Positions 17,776 through 25,584 of a stretch of 64,000 bases of DNA are shown one piece after another. The notes beneath the pieces were generated by a model. The model was given only the letters and a program-made list of their open reading frames with translations, made no database searches and had not been told where the DNA came from. A program made the position numbers and the translations under genes. The stretch is from Nocardiopsis coralli (lineage in GTDB: Bacteria > Actinomycetota > Actinomycetes > Streptosporangiales > Streptosporangiaceae). The DNA lies in NCBI RefSeq assembly GCF_014892575.1, contig NZ_JADBGI010000010.1:1-64000 (forward strand), written 5' to 3'. How positions within the stretch are numbered: the first letter of the stretch is position 1; every line of letters starts with the position of its first letter.

Positions 17776-20355
17776 TTACTGCTGTTCCTCGGGCTCGGGC
17801 AGGGTCACCTCGACGGTGAGCTCCTTGCCCTCGACCGGCTCCAGGTCGATGGCGGCGGCGCGGCCCGCGGCGGACAGGTCCCCCACGGCCGAACGCACGG
17901 CCTCGACACGGTCGCCGGCCACCCGCACACGCTCGACCTCGGCGCGCATCGACAGCTTGGCCTCGGACTTGGCGCGGCGCACGTCGCGCAGCACCTCGGC
18001 GGTCACGGCGAGCACGGCCGGGTCGCCGTCGGCGGCCACGGTGCGGTACTCGGCGGCGGAGGGCCAGGCCTGTCCGTGCACAGAGCCGTCCTGCCACCAG
18101 CTCCAGACCTCTTCGGTCACGAAGGGCAGGAACGGCGCGAAGAGGCGGTGCAGCGCGCCCAGGGCGATGAGCAGGGCCGAACGGGCCGAGGCGCCCTCGG
18201 GCGACTCGGTGTCGTAGGCGCGGGCCTTGACCAGCTCCAGGTAGTCGTCGCAGAAGTCCCAGAAGAAGCGCTCGGTGCGCTCCAGGGCCCGGGTGTGGTC
18301 GAAGTTGGCGAAGGCCGTGCCGGCCTCCTCGACGACCTCGGCCAGGGCGGCGAGCATCGCGCGGTCCAGGGGTTCGGTGACCTGGGCCGGGTCGGATGCG
18401 GCGCCCTCGCCCGCGACCGACATGACGAACTTGCTGGCGTTGAGGATCTTGATGGACAGGCGGCGCCCGACCTTCATCTGACCCTCGTCCAGCGCCGTGT
18501 CGGTGCCCAGGCGGCCGTTGGCGGCCCAGTAGCGCACCGCGTCGGAGCTGTACTTCTCCAGCATCGCGATGGGCGTGACGACGTTGCCCTTGGACTTGGA
18601 CATCTTCTTGCGGTCCGGGTCCAGGATCCAGCCGGAGATGCCGGTGGTGGACCAGGGCAGCGAGCCGTTCTCCAGGTGGGCGCGCACGACCGTGGAGAAC
18701 AGCCACGTGCGGATGATGTCCTGGCCCTGGGGGCGGAAGTCCATCGGGAAGACGCGCTCGAACAGGTCCTGGTCGCGTTCCCAGCCGGAGGCGATCTGCG
18801 GCGAGAGCGAGGAGGTCGCCCAGGTGTCCATGACGTCGGGGTCGCCGGTGAACCCGCCCGGAAGGCCGCGCTGGTCCTCGGTGTAACCGTCCGGGGCCTG
18901 CGAGCTCGGGTCGACCGGGAGCTGGTCCTCGGCCGGGACGAGCGGCTCGTCGTAGCGGGGGTTGCCGTCGCCGTCGAGCGGATACCAGACGGGGAAGGGC
19001 ACGCCGAAGAAGCGCTGGCGGCTGATGAGCCAGTCGCTGTTGAGGCCCTCGACCCAGTTCTCGTAACGCTGGCGCATGTGGTCGGGGTGCCAGACGAGCT
19101 CGCGTCCGCGCTCGAGCAGCTCGTCGCGCAGGTCCTCGTCACGGCCGCCGTTGCGGATGTACCACTGGCGGGTGGTGACGACCTCGAGGGGCTTGTCGCC
19201 CTTCTCGTAGAACTTGACCGGGTGCGTGATGGGCGTGGGCTCGCCGACGAGGTCGCCGCTCTCCCCCAGCATCCCGACCATGCGCTCGCGGGCGGTGTGC
19301 ACGGTGGCCCCGACGAGCTTGTCGTAGGCCTCGCGGGCGGCGCCCTCGCGCAGGCCCTGCGGGGCGTCGGCCATGATGCGCCCGTCCCAGCCGATGATCG
19401 GACGGGTCTCGAGCTGGAGCTCGCGCCACCAGGTGACGTCGGTCGTGTCACCGAAGGTGCAGATCATCGCGATGCCGGACCCCTTCTCGGGGTCGGCGAG
19501 GCGGTGCGCCTTCACCGGGACCTCGACACCGAAGACCGGCGTGGTCACGGTGCTGCCGAAGAGGTCCTGGTAGCGCTCGTCGTCGGGGTGGGCGACCAGG
19601 GCCACGCACGCCGGGAGCAGTTCGGGACGGGTGGTCTCGATGTGCACCGGGCTGCCGTCGGCCTTGTGGAAGGCGACCTTGTGGTAGGCGCTGGGGCGCT
19701 CGCGGTCCTCGAGCTCGGCCTGGGCGACGGCGGTACGGAAGGTGACGTCCCACAGGGTGGGCGCCTCGGCCATGTAGGCCTCACCGCGTGCCAGGTTGCG
19801 CAGGAACGCACGCTGGGCGGCGGCGCGGGAGGTGTCGTCGATGGTGGCGTAGGTGTGCCGCCAGTCCACGCTCAACCCGAGGCGGCGCCAGATCGACTCG
19901 AAGACCTTCTCGTCCTCGGCGGTGAGGATGTCGCAGAGCTCGATGAAGTTGCGGCGCGAGATCGGGATCTGCCGCTTGGGGTCGGGCTTGGCCGGGGGCT
20001 GGAAGTCCGGGTCGTAGGGGATCGACGGGTCGCAGCGCACGCCGTAGTAGTTCTGGACGCGACGCTCGGTCGGCAGTCCGTTGTCGTCCCAGCCCATCGG
20101 GTAGAAGACGGCCTTGCCGTTCATGCGCTGGAAACGCGCCACGGTGTCGGTGTGGGTGTAGGAGAACACGTGACCGATGTGCAGCGACCCCGAGACCGTG
20201 GGCGGAGGGGTGTCGATGGAGAAGACGTCCTCGCGGCCGGCGGTGCGGTCGAAGTGGTAGACGCCGGACTCATCCCATACGTCGACCCACTTCGCCTCGA
20301 TACCGTCCAGCGAAGGCTTGTCGGGCATGCGGAAGGAATGAGAGCGGTTGGTCAT
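17776..20355 (-). CDS. valS: Valine-tRNA ligase, archaeal (type 2) form
   Basis: Class I aminoacyl-tRNA synthetase that charges tRNA-Val. 859 residues. HIGH motif as GSLHIGH near residue 57, KMSKS as KKMSKSKGN near 590, a CP1 editing domain between, and the anticodon-binding domain after about 650. The stretch MGWDDNGLPTERRVQNYYG is the signature of type 2 ValS, seen in archaea, rickettsiae and some actinobacteria; ordinary bacterial ValS has GMDHAGIATQ here. The C-terminal coiled-coil arm of type 1 ValS is missing. The ATG lies six bases after TAATAT, so the message is probably leaderless. Placed between dut and DUF4193, where mycobacteria have no synthetase gene. Confidence 0.95.
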   Translation of the reverse strand: MTNRSHSFRMPDKPSLDGIEAKWVDVWDESGVYHFDRTAGREDVFSIDTPPPTVSGSLHIGHVFSYTHTDTVARFQRMNGKAVFYPMGWDDNGLPTERRVQNYYGVRCDPSIPYDPDFQPPAKPDPKRQIPISRRNFIELCDILTAEDEKVFESIWRRLGLSVDWRHTYATIDDTSRAAAQRAFLRNLARGEAYMAEAPTLWDVTFRTAVAQAELEDRERPSAYHKVAFHKADGSPVHIETTRPELLPACVALVAHPDDERYQDLFGSTVTTPVFGVEVPVKAHRLADPEKGSGIAMICTFGDTTDVTWWRELQLETRPIIGWDGRIMADAPQGLREGAAREAYDKLVGATVHTARERMVGMLGESGDLVGEPTPITHPVKFYEKGDKPLEVVTTRQWYIRNGGRDEDLRDELLERGRELVWHPDHMRQRYENWVEGLNSDWLISRQRFFGVPFPVWYPLDGDGNPRYDEPLVPAEDQLPVDPSSQAPDGYTEDQRGLPGGFTGDPDVMDTWATSSLSPQIASGWERDQDLFERVFPMDFRPQGQDIIRTWLFSTVVRAHLENGSLPWSTTGISGWILDPDRKKMSKSKGNVVTPIAMLEKYSSDAVRYWAANGRLGTDTALDEGQMKVGRRLSIKILNASKFVMSVAGEGAASDPAQVTEPLDRAMLAALAEVVEEAGTAFANFDHTRALERTERFFWDFCDDYLELVKARAYDTESPEGASARSALLIALGALHRLFAPFLPFVTEEVWSWWQDGSVHGQAWPSAAEYRTVAADGDPAVLAVTAEVLRDVRRAKSEAKLSMRAEVERVRVAGDRVEAVRSAVGDLSAAGRAAAIDLEPVEGKELTVEVTLPEPEEQQ

Positions 20356-20361
20356 GCGCCA

Positions 20362-20367
20362 ATATTA
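20362..20367 (-). promoter_or_regulatory. -10 box of a leaderless valS promoter
   Basis: TAATAT on the minus strand, six bases before the valS ATG. No Shine-Dalgarno site exists. Identical hexamer and spacing to the promoter at 4020-4025. Confidence 0.55.
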
Positions 20368-20491
20368 GGCCCTGTTCGGCGGGCACTCGACCGGCTTCGC
20401 AAGGCTCGGGCGGTGAAAAAGCGCCGCGCTTTCCCCGGGGCTCCGCCGCTGCGCGGGGACCGCCCCCCGTGGCAGGATTCGGTACGCAGAC

Positions 20492-20514
20492 GGTGCGCGG
20501 TCCGGCCGCGCACC
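20492..20514. repeat. Inverted repeat upstream of the DUF4235 gene
   Basis: Perfect 9-bp arms GGTGCGCGG / CCGCGCACC with a five-base loop, 36 bp before the DUF4235 ATG, between it and divergent valS. It may be a leader hairpin or an operator; sequence alone cannot decide. Confidence 0.4.
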
Positions 20515-20550
20515 ATCGTGTAGGTACGAAGGAAACGGTGGACGATTCTG

Positions 20551-20829
20551 ATGGCTAAGAAGGACGGCGGTGAGATCGCTCCGGCGCTCATCGGTTTCGC
20601 GGCCGGTTTCGCGGCGGAGTTCGCCACGCGCAAGGCGCTGACCTTCGCGTGGACCCGTGCGACGGGTGAGGAGCCGCCCACGGACCTGGAGTCGCCCGAG
20701 GTCAGCCTGGGGCGCGCCCTCAGCTGGGCCGTCGTGGCCGGCGTCGGGGTCGAGGTGGCCCGGGTGCTGGCCGTCCGCGCCGCCCGCAAGGGGATCAGCG
20801 GTTCGCCCAGGGCCGAACTCTCCTCGTAG
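20551..20829 (+). CDS. DUF4235 family small membrane protein
   Basis: 92 residues, function unknown. Two hydrophobic helices, IAPALIGFAAGFAAEFATRKA and LSWAVVAGVGVEVARVLAVRAA, separated by an acidic loop TGEEPPTDLESPEVS. This two-helix layout with W...TGEE between the helices matches the DUF4235 family of actinobacteria. ATG start with a loose purine-rich site (GAAGGAAACGG) further upstream. Divergent from valS. Confidence 0.75.
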   Translation: MAKKDGGEIAPALIGFAAGFAAEFATRKALTFAWTRATGEEPPTDLESPEVSLGRALSWAVVAGVGVEVARVLAVRAARKGISGSPRAELSS

Positions 20830-20856
20830 CGGTGTCCCGGACGGAGACAAGGCGTG

Positions 20857-20907
20857 GTGGTGGACGGCTCACCGCACGGGGATTTCGTGCGGTCGGCCGT
20901 CCACCAC
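20857..20907. terminator. Two-step hairpin terminator between convergent genes
   Basis: Outer 11-bp arms GTGGTGGACGG / CCGTCCACCAC and inner 6-bp arms CCGCAC / GTGCGG, nested with symmetric four-base bulges. It lies between DUF4235 (plus) and DUF4193 (minus). Confidence 0.65.
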
Positions 20908-21030
20908 CCTCGCCCGTGGACGTGAGGGCCGCCCCGTGGCTCTGCCTGTAGGGAGGGACGACGGGTCGGGCCCGCCTTCACATGCGCGCCCCGTGGGTGT
21001 TGACCCCTGAGACGGCCCGTTCACGTCCGT

Positions 21031-21327
21031 TCAGACGCACTCCTTGCAGATGAGCCCACCGTTGCGCTGTTCGGCGAGCTGGCTGCGGTGGTGCACCAGG
21101 AAGCAGCGCGAGCAGGTGAACTCGTCGGCCTGGCGGGGGAGCACACGCACGGCGAGCTCCTCACCGGACAGGTCCGCGCCGGGCAGCTCCATTCCCTCGG
21201 CGACCTCGTCCGGGTCGACGTCGATGGTGCCGGTGCCCTTGTCCCCACGGCGAGCCTGCAGCTCCTGGAGGCTGTCCTCGTTGATGTCCTCGTCAGTCTT
21301 GCGCGGGCTGTCGTAGTCGGTGGCCAT
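21031..21327 (-). CDS. DUF4193 zinc-ribbon protein
   Basis: 98 residues, conserved across actinobacteria beside dut and suhB-like genes; function unknown. The N-terminal half is acidic and probably disordered (MATDYDSPRKTDEDINEDS), and the C-terminal half carries two CxxC pairs (TCSRC and ICKEC) about 19 residues apart that should bind zinc. Start at the ATG 21327, with GGAG nine bases upstream; the frame opens five codons earlier without a site. The order matches Mycobacterium Rv2699c. Confidence 0.88.
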   Translation of the reverse strand: MATDYDSPRKTDEDINEDSLQELQARRGDKGTGTIDVDPDEVAEGMELPGADLSGEELAVRVLPRQADEFTCSRCFLVHHRSQLAEQRNGGLICKECV

Positions 21328-21833
21328 CTCTGCTAACTCCATCCCCCTCGTTCAGTGCCTCGTCGCGCGGGTGTAACGCTTGAGAGACCTTGGTTTGTGC
21401 CCGGTTCGTCCGATGAGTTCTCCCGATGCCGGCGGACCGTGCCCCCTCCCGGGCCACTGCCCACAGGTCAGCGGCACGACCACGGTCCTGTGGCCGGAGG
21501 CGGCCACGTGAGGTGGTCGTGTCCGCGACCGGTCGGTTGAGTACTACCCAACGCCGGGCGTCCCGTAGACCTGGAAAGTCCGATTCCGCCCACGGTCGGA
21601 AGAACCGCGAAACGCTGCCCCCGGTATGGACAAAAACCAAGACATGCCCACGTCAGGAGGGATTCCCTCCCTGTCCACGCCCGGGGAAGCATACCCACCC
21701 GTGGTCCACGCTCGTTACACGGGTACGCGTGTCGTCGGACACGTATAGATACCACGAAGCGGGAGCTCCCGCAGCCCGACCCCTGACCCGGTAACAGGCC
21801 TGTTGCAATGCCGTGCGAAGACGGCCACGGGCG
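21328..21833. other. Intergenic region upstream of DUF4193 gene
   Basis: 506 bases, no gene recognised on either strand. It should hold the DUF4193 promoter; TTGGTT, 17 bases, CAGCGT on the minus strand (around 21610-21640) is a candidate. A 17-bp palindrome lies at 21536-21552 and a perfect 12-bp palindrome AACAGGCCTGTT at 21793-21804 just beyond the histidine kinase stop. Confidence 0.45.
21536..21552. promoter_or_regulatory. Operator-like palindrome upstream of DUF4193 gene
   Basis: GTTGAGTACTACCCAAC has eight-base arms with one mismatch around a central C. It lies about 210 bp upstream of the DUF4193 start, downstream of the candidate promoter. Which regulator would bind is unknown. Confidence 0.35.
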
Positions 21834-23090
21834 TCAACGCCGGTCGGTCGGCTCCGCCGGGGGCGCGGGAAGGCACACGGTCACGACCAGTCCCCCGCCG
21901 GCCCGGGGCCAGGCGGTGACGGCGCCCTCGTGGGCGCGCACGACCGAGCGCACGATGGACAGCCCCAGGCCGGCGCTGCGCCCGGACCCGACCCGGTCGC
22001 CGGTCCCCCGGCGGAAGGGCTCGAAGAGGCCCTCGATCTCGTAGGCGGGCACCACCTTGCCGGAGTTCTCGACCTGCACGGCGGGCATGCCCTCGTACAG
22101 GCCGCTGCGGATGGTGATCTCCCCGCCCTCGACGTTGTACTTGAGGGCGTTCTCCACGAGGTTGCCCACGAGGCGTTCCAGGAGCACGGGGTCGCCGACC
22201 ACCGCGGCCGTGCGCAGGTCCCGGCGCAGGGTGAGGCCGGAGGAACCGATCTCGGCGTCGAGCTGGCTCAGGACGGTCTCGGCGACCTCGCCCAGGTCGA
22301 CACGGGCGTGCACCTCGAGCTCGCGGTCGCTCTTGGCCAGGAGCAGGAGCCCGTCGATGAGGCGCTCGTGGCGTGCGTTGGTCTCCATGAGGGTCTGGCC
22401 GACGCTCTTGAGGTCCGCGGACACGTCGGGGGCGCTCAGGGCCACCTCGAGGAGCGTGCGGTTGATCGCCAGCGGGGTACGCAGTTCGTGGGAGGCGTTG
22501 GCGACGAACCGGCGCTGGCCGTCGAAGGCGCGGTCGAGGCGTTCGAGCATGCCGTCGAAGGTGTCGGCGAGCTCGCGGATCTCGTCGTCGGGTCCGGACA
22601 GCGCGATGCGTTCGTGCAGGGAGCGTTCGGACAGGCGTCTGGCGATACGCGTGATCTTCTGCAACGGTGACAGCGCGCGTCCGGCCACGGCGTAGCCCAG
22701 GCCGACGGCGAGCAGGCCCACCAGGAACAGGGCCAGCAGGGAGAAGCGTGTGACGTGGTTGAGGACCTCTTCGATGAGGTCGCTGTGTGCGAGCAGCTCG
22801 GCGGCGCTGTCCTCGACCAGCAGGGCGTTGAGCAGCAGCGCCACGATGAGGTAGTTGACCAGGACCAGCACCGAGCCCGCGGCGAAGAACAGCATCCCGT
22901 AGATGAGGGTGAGCCGGGCGCGCAGGCTGAGGTTGTCGGTGATGCGGTGCACGCGGTCCATGGGGCTGGGCTTGGTGCGCTGCTCGCCCTCCTCCCCCGC
23001 CGACGCGGTCTCGTTGAGCCTGCGCCAGGTACCGGTGTCGCCGGGGCGGGTGGGTTCCACCTGCCCCGGTTCGGCCCGCTCGGGTCTCAC
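21834..23090 (-). CDS. Sensor histidine kinase (CutS position)
   Basis: 418 residues. Two membrane segments (LIYGMLFFAAGSVLVLVNYLIVA and FSLLALFLVGLLAVGLGYAVAG) flank an extracellular loop of only about 25 residues without cysteine, then HAMP, phospho-acceptor helix with FVANASHELRTPLA, N box NLVENALKYN, and a G box region ending SAGLGLSIV. The GTG start overlaps the stop of the response regulator gene as GTGA, so the two are coupled; an ATG at 22961 is a possible shorter start. Position between DUF4193 and the IMPase gene equals that of cutRS in Streptomyces. With such a short loop it probably senses within or at the membrane. Confidence 0.92.
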   Translation of the reverse strand: MRPERAEPGQVEPTRPGDTGTWRRLNETASAGEEGEQRTKPSPMDRVHRITDNLSLRARLTLIYGMLFFAAGSVLVLVNYLIVALLLNALLVEDSAAELLAHSDLIEEVLNHVTRFSLLALFLVGLLAVGLGYAVAGRALSPLQKITRIARRLSERSLHERIALSGPDDEIRELADTFDGMLERLDRAFDGQRRFVANASHELRTPLAINRTLLEVALSAPDVSADLKSVGQTLMETNARHERLIDGLLLLAKSDRELEVHARVDLGEVAETVLSQLDAEIGSSGLTLRRDLRTAAVVGDPVLLERLVGNLVENALKYNVEGGEITIRSGLYEGMPAVQVENSGKVVPAYEIEGLFEPFRRGTGDRVGSGRSAGLGLSIVRSVVRAHEGAVTAWPRAGGGLVVTVCLPAPPAEPTDRR

Positions 23091-23740
23091 AGCCGGTACC
23101 CCGCGCCGGGGACCGTGTGGATGACGGCGGGTTCGCCGAGTTTCTTGCGCAGGGTCATGACGGTGACCCGCACGACGTTGGTGAAGGGGTCGGCGTTCTC
23201 GTCCCAGGCCTTCTCCAGCAGCCCTTCGGCGCTGACGACCGTGCCCTGTGCGCGCATGAGCACTTGCAGGACGGCGAACTCCTTGGGCGTGAGGGAGACC
23301 TCGGTGCCGTCGCGGTGCACGGTGTGGTTGGCCGGGTCGAGCGCGATGCCGTGGCGCTCCAGCACCGGCGGCAGCGGCGGGGTCGCGCGCCGGGCCAGAG
23401 CGTGCACCCGCGCGATGAGTTCGGCGAAGGCGAAGGGCTTGGCGAGGTAGTCGTCGGCGCCCAGACTGAGCCCCTCGACCTTGTCCTCGACCCCGTCGGA
23501 GGCGGTGAGCATGAGGATGCGGCCGGGGTAGCCGTCCTTGACCAGGGTGCGGGCGACCTCGTCGCCGTGCACACCCGGGAGGTCGCGGTCGAGCACGACG
23601 ACGTCGTACTCGTTGACCCACAGGTGCTCGAGCGCGGTGTCGCCGTCGTAGACCACGTCCACGGCCATGGACTCGCGGCGCAGTCCGACCGCGACCGCGT
23701 CGGCCAGGACCTGTTCGTCTTCGACCACGAGTACGCGCAC
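23087..23740 (-). CDS. OmpR-family response regulator (CutR position)
   Basis: 217 residues. Receiver domain MRVLVVEDEQVLADAV with phosphorylated Asp in VVVLDRDLPG (about residue 52), conserved Thr in MLTASD and Lys in LAKPFAF; winged-helix output domain after about 125 with LTPKEFAVLQVLM and TVMTLRKKLG. It pairs with the downstream kinase gene. The GTG start has only a weak AAGG site eight bases ahead, and is preceded by a long structured leader ending in an intrinsic terminator, so expression may be governed by transcription attenuation. Confidence 0.93.
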   Translation of the reverse strand: MRVLVVEDEQVLADAVAVGLRRESMAVDVVYDGDTALEHLWVNEYDVVVLDRDLPGVHGDEVARTLVKDGYPGRILMLTASDGVEDKVEGLSLGADDYLAKPFAFAELIARVHALARRATPPLPPVLERHGIALDPANHTVHRDGTEVSLTPKEFAVLQVLMRAQGTVVSAEGLLEKAWDENADPFTNVVRVTVMTLRKKLGEPAVIHTVPGAGYRL

Positions 23741-23763
23741 GTTGGACCTTCACAGTCTCGACA

Positions 23764-24045
23764 GCGAACAAAAAGGGGCCGCTGCCGGCGCATCCCCCAA
23801 CACACCGGCAGCGGCGTTCTCGGTCCCGGCCGCGCCTTCGGGGGTCCCGCGGCCGAGGTACGAAGACGGTAAACCCGTCTCCACGGTTCTGGCGAACCGC
23901 CTCGGCCCGGTCCCGGTTGCCCGGGCGCTGGGCCGGGAGTCTCACTCCCCTTGGTGCGCGGGGGCCGTCGCCGGCGAATCCCCCAACCGCCGGCGACGGC
24001 TCAACCCCGCACATCTCGAATCTGACACATCGAGAATAAGAAACA
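23764..24045 (-). ncRNA. Structured leader RNA of the two-component operon (candidate attenuator)
   Basis: Minus-strand leader of about 270 bases. In transcript order: hairpin A (24000-23964, 13 perfect bp), a 6-bp hairpin GGGAGT/ACTCCC, a hairpin with GCAA tetraloop inside GGCCC/GGGCC, two small 5-bp hairpins, hairpin C (23854-23828, 7 bp) and hairpin D (23815-23778, 11 bp) followed by CCCCTTTTTGTT. Loops of A and D both read GTTGGGGGAT; the loop of C contains CCCCC and could pair with either. A promoter-like TTGTTT, 16 bases, CAGATT lies before it. I know no Rfam family that fits. It could instead be an independent RNA ending at hairpin D. Confidence 0.5.
23769..23815 (-). terminator. Intrinsic terminator 28 bases before the response regulator start
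   Basis: Perfect 11-bp stem GCCGCTGCCGG / CCGGCAGCGGC with a 16-base loop; on the minus strand it runs into CCCCTTTTTGTT, one of the few real T tracts in this GC-rich window. Since no gene ends here, it must act within the leader of the response regulator gene or end a separate small RNA. Confidence 0.7.
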
Positions 24046-24417
24046 AGTAAGCGCAGGACCTACGGCGTCCAATGTGTCATGGGACACCTCCCCACTCGGT
24101 GTCGCCCTACCCTTGCGCGCCCTTCCCACACCCCCGGAGAACACCGCCCTGACCTGGTATTTCACCATGGTCAACAGCAGCCACAGGAGCCACATCCGGC
24201 CACAGATGCATCTCGCCCGGACCCGGTGGTTTGACCCTCGTCACAGTGCGGTAGAGATAGTGAGCGCACGCGTGGAAACCGGCCGAGCGCCGGACCGCGA
24301 CGTGTTCGCATGTCACAGGGTCGTGACTACTTCGATCGACACACGCACCAGGCGTGTGCCTGACGGATCCGCACCGGGCGTCGCCATGCCCCGGTGCCTA
24401 CCCCTGGAAGAGGTGCA
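24046..24417. other. Divergent promoter region between the two-component operon and a small gene
   Basis: About 370 bases with no gene recognised. A TTTGACC with a TAGAGATAGT 15-17 bases downstream near 24230-24262 could be the promoter of the small plus-strand gene. Near 24012-24035 an inverted repeat TCTCGA / TCGAGA spaced ten bases apart lies on the presumed two-component promoter. Confidence 0.4.
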
Positions 24418-24582
24418 ATGGGCGAGTTCCTCGCGGAGATCAAGGTCCGTATCAACGAGACCTACCGGTCGCTCCAGTCGGCTCAGGCCGCCGGGGACGA
24501 CTTCCTCGCCGACACGCACGCGTCGGAGCTCGAGGACCTGTACCGACTCGCGGCCCGCAACGGCGTCGACGCCCGCGCCTGA
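24418..24582 (+). CDS. Small conserved cytoplasmic protein, 54 residues
   Basis: MGEFLAEIKVRINETYRSLQ begins a short helical protein, rich in Ala, Glu and Asp, predicted as a helical hairpin (first helix to about 27, second ELEDLYRLAARNGV). No known function; similar short proteins with a GDDFLAD-type turn occur in other actinobacteria as far as I recall. The ATG follows GGAAGAGG closely, which supports the start. A strong bidirectional hairpin terminator follows. Confidence 0.65.
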   Translation: MGEFLAEIKVRINETYRSLQSAQAAGDDFLADTHASELEDLYRLAARNGVDARA

Positions 24583-24649
24583 TCGGGCGTCGAAGAGCTC
24601 TGGGGGCCGCTCGGATCCACGTGACCGGGACGCCCCCGTAACAACGGAA

Positions 24650-24679
24650 GGGGCGGGGACCGAAACCGGTCCCCGCCCC
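24650..24679. terminator. Bidirectional terminator before the IMPase gene end
   Basis: Perfect 12-bp arms GGGGCGGGGACC / GGTCCCCGCCCC with a six-base loop, flanked by AA and TTT, between convergent genes. Confidence 0.75.
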
Positions 24680-24722
24680 TTTCGTGCGCTCAGCGGCCCT
24701 CTCAGGGCTCCGCGTCGGCGGC

Positions 24723-25538
24723 TCAGTCGTCGCGGTCGGCGCCCAGCTCCAGGAGCAGGGGCTCGAGCTCCTCGAAGAGCTCCGGCCGCGCGGCCACCAC
24801 CAGGTCCTCGGCGGGCGGTCCCCCGCGGGCCCCGGCCACCCTCACGCCGGCCTCGGAGGCCACCAGGCCCGGAGCGGCCCAGTCCCACGGGTTCAGGCCG
24901 CGCTCGTAGTAGGCGTTGCACTGCCCCGAGGCGAGCCCGCACAGGTCCACCGCGGCCGAACCGGTACGGCGGATGTCGCGGACCCTGGGCACGACCTCCA
25001 GCAGGACCTGGGCCTGGCGCCTGCGCCGTTCGGGCACGTAACCGAAGCCCGTGGCCACCAGGGCCCGGTCCAGCGGCACCGCCGCGGGTGCGGTCAACCG
25101 CTCCCCGTCCAGGAAAGCGCCCCCGCCCCGGACCGCCTCGTACAGCCGGCGGCGCCCGGGCTGGGCCACGGCCGCGGCCACGATCTCCCCGTCGACCTCG
25201 GCGGCGATGGCCACACCCCAGTCGGGGCTGCCGTAGAGGTAGTTGACGGTGCCGTCGATCGGGTCGACGATCCAGCGGACCGGCGCTGTACCGGCCTCGT
25301 CGCCGCCCTCCTCCTCACCGAGGAAGGCGTCGCCGGGGCGCCGGTCCAGGAGCCGGGAGCGGATGAGCTCCTCGGTGGCCCGGTCCATCTTGGTGACGAC
25401 GTCGGTCGGGCTGGACTTGGTGTCCAGGACGGTGATGCCCTCCTGGCCCTGTGCGGCCAGTTCACCCGCCTCGGTCGCCACGCGCACGGCGAGTGCGCGC
25501 AGGTCGTCCGGGTCGGGTGCCGGCTGCGTCGTGGTCAC
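24723..25538 (-). CDS. suhB: Inositol monophosphatase family protein (SuhB-like)
   Basis: 271 residues. Mg2+-dependent phosphatase of the IMPase/FBPase superfamily; metal ligands in FLGEEEGG, WIVDPIDGTVNY and NPWDWAAPG. In actinobacteria this locus (Rv2701c in mycobacteria) makes inositol for phosphatidylinositol and mycothiol, but relatives also act on histidinol phosphate or NADP, so the substrate is inferred. GTG start at 25538 with GGGGAG eight bases ahead. It follows the S9 peptidase gene by 46 bp and is probably co-transcribed with it. Confidence 0.88.
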   Translation of the reverse strand: MTTTQPAPDPDDLRALAVRVATEAGELAAQGQEGITVLDTKSSPTDVVTKMDRATEELIRSRLLDRRPGDAFLGEEEGGDEAGTAPVRWIVDPIDGTVNYLYGSPDWGVAIAAEVDGEIVAAAVAQPGRRRLYEAVRGGGAFLDGERLTAPAAVPLDRALVATGFGYVPERRRRQAQVLLEVVPRVRDIRRTGSAAVDLCGLASGQCNAYYERGLNPWDWAAPGLVASEAGVRVAGARGGPPAEDLVVAARPELFEELEPLLLELGADRDD

Positions 25539-25584
25539 GTCGGTTCTCCCCCGCGGTGGCTGGTTCTTCGTTTCTTGCGGATTC

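Noticed and set aside
17059..20523. Very long open frame (over 1100 codons) on the plus strand opposite dut and valS
   Set aside because: It is a shadow of the high GC third-position bias of valS; the translation is low-complexity Val/Gly/Leu/Arg with no family motif, while the other strand encodes a complete ValS.
20368..20550. T-box or other leader regulating valS
   Set aside because: valS appears leaderless (TAATAT six bases from the ATG), and no T-box bulge sequence is present on the minus strand.
23760..24000. Possible ydaO (c-di-AMP) riboswitch or 6C RNA
   Set aside because: The conserved ydaO blocks I know are not present, and although two hairpins carry five-C loops on the plus strand, they are 150 bases apart, whereas 6C RNA hairpins are adjacent with at least six C; the T tract also shows the minus strand is the transcribed one.
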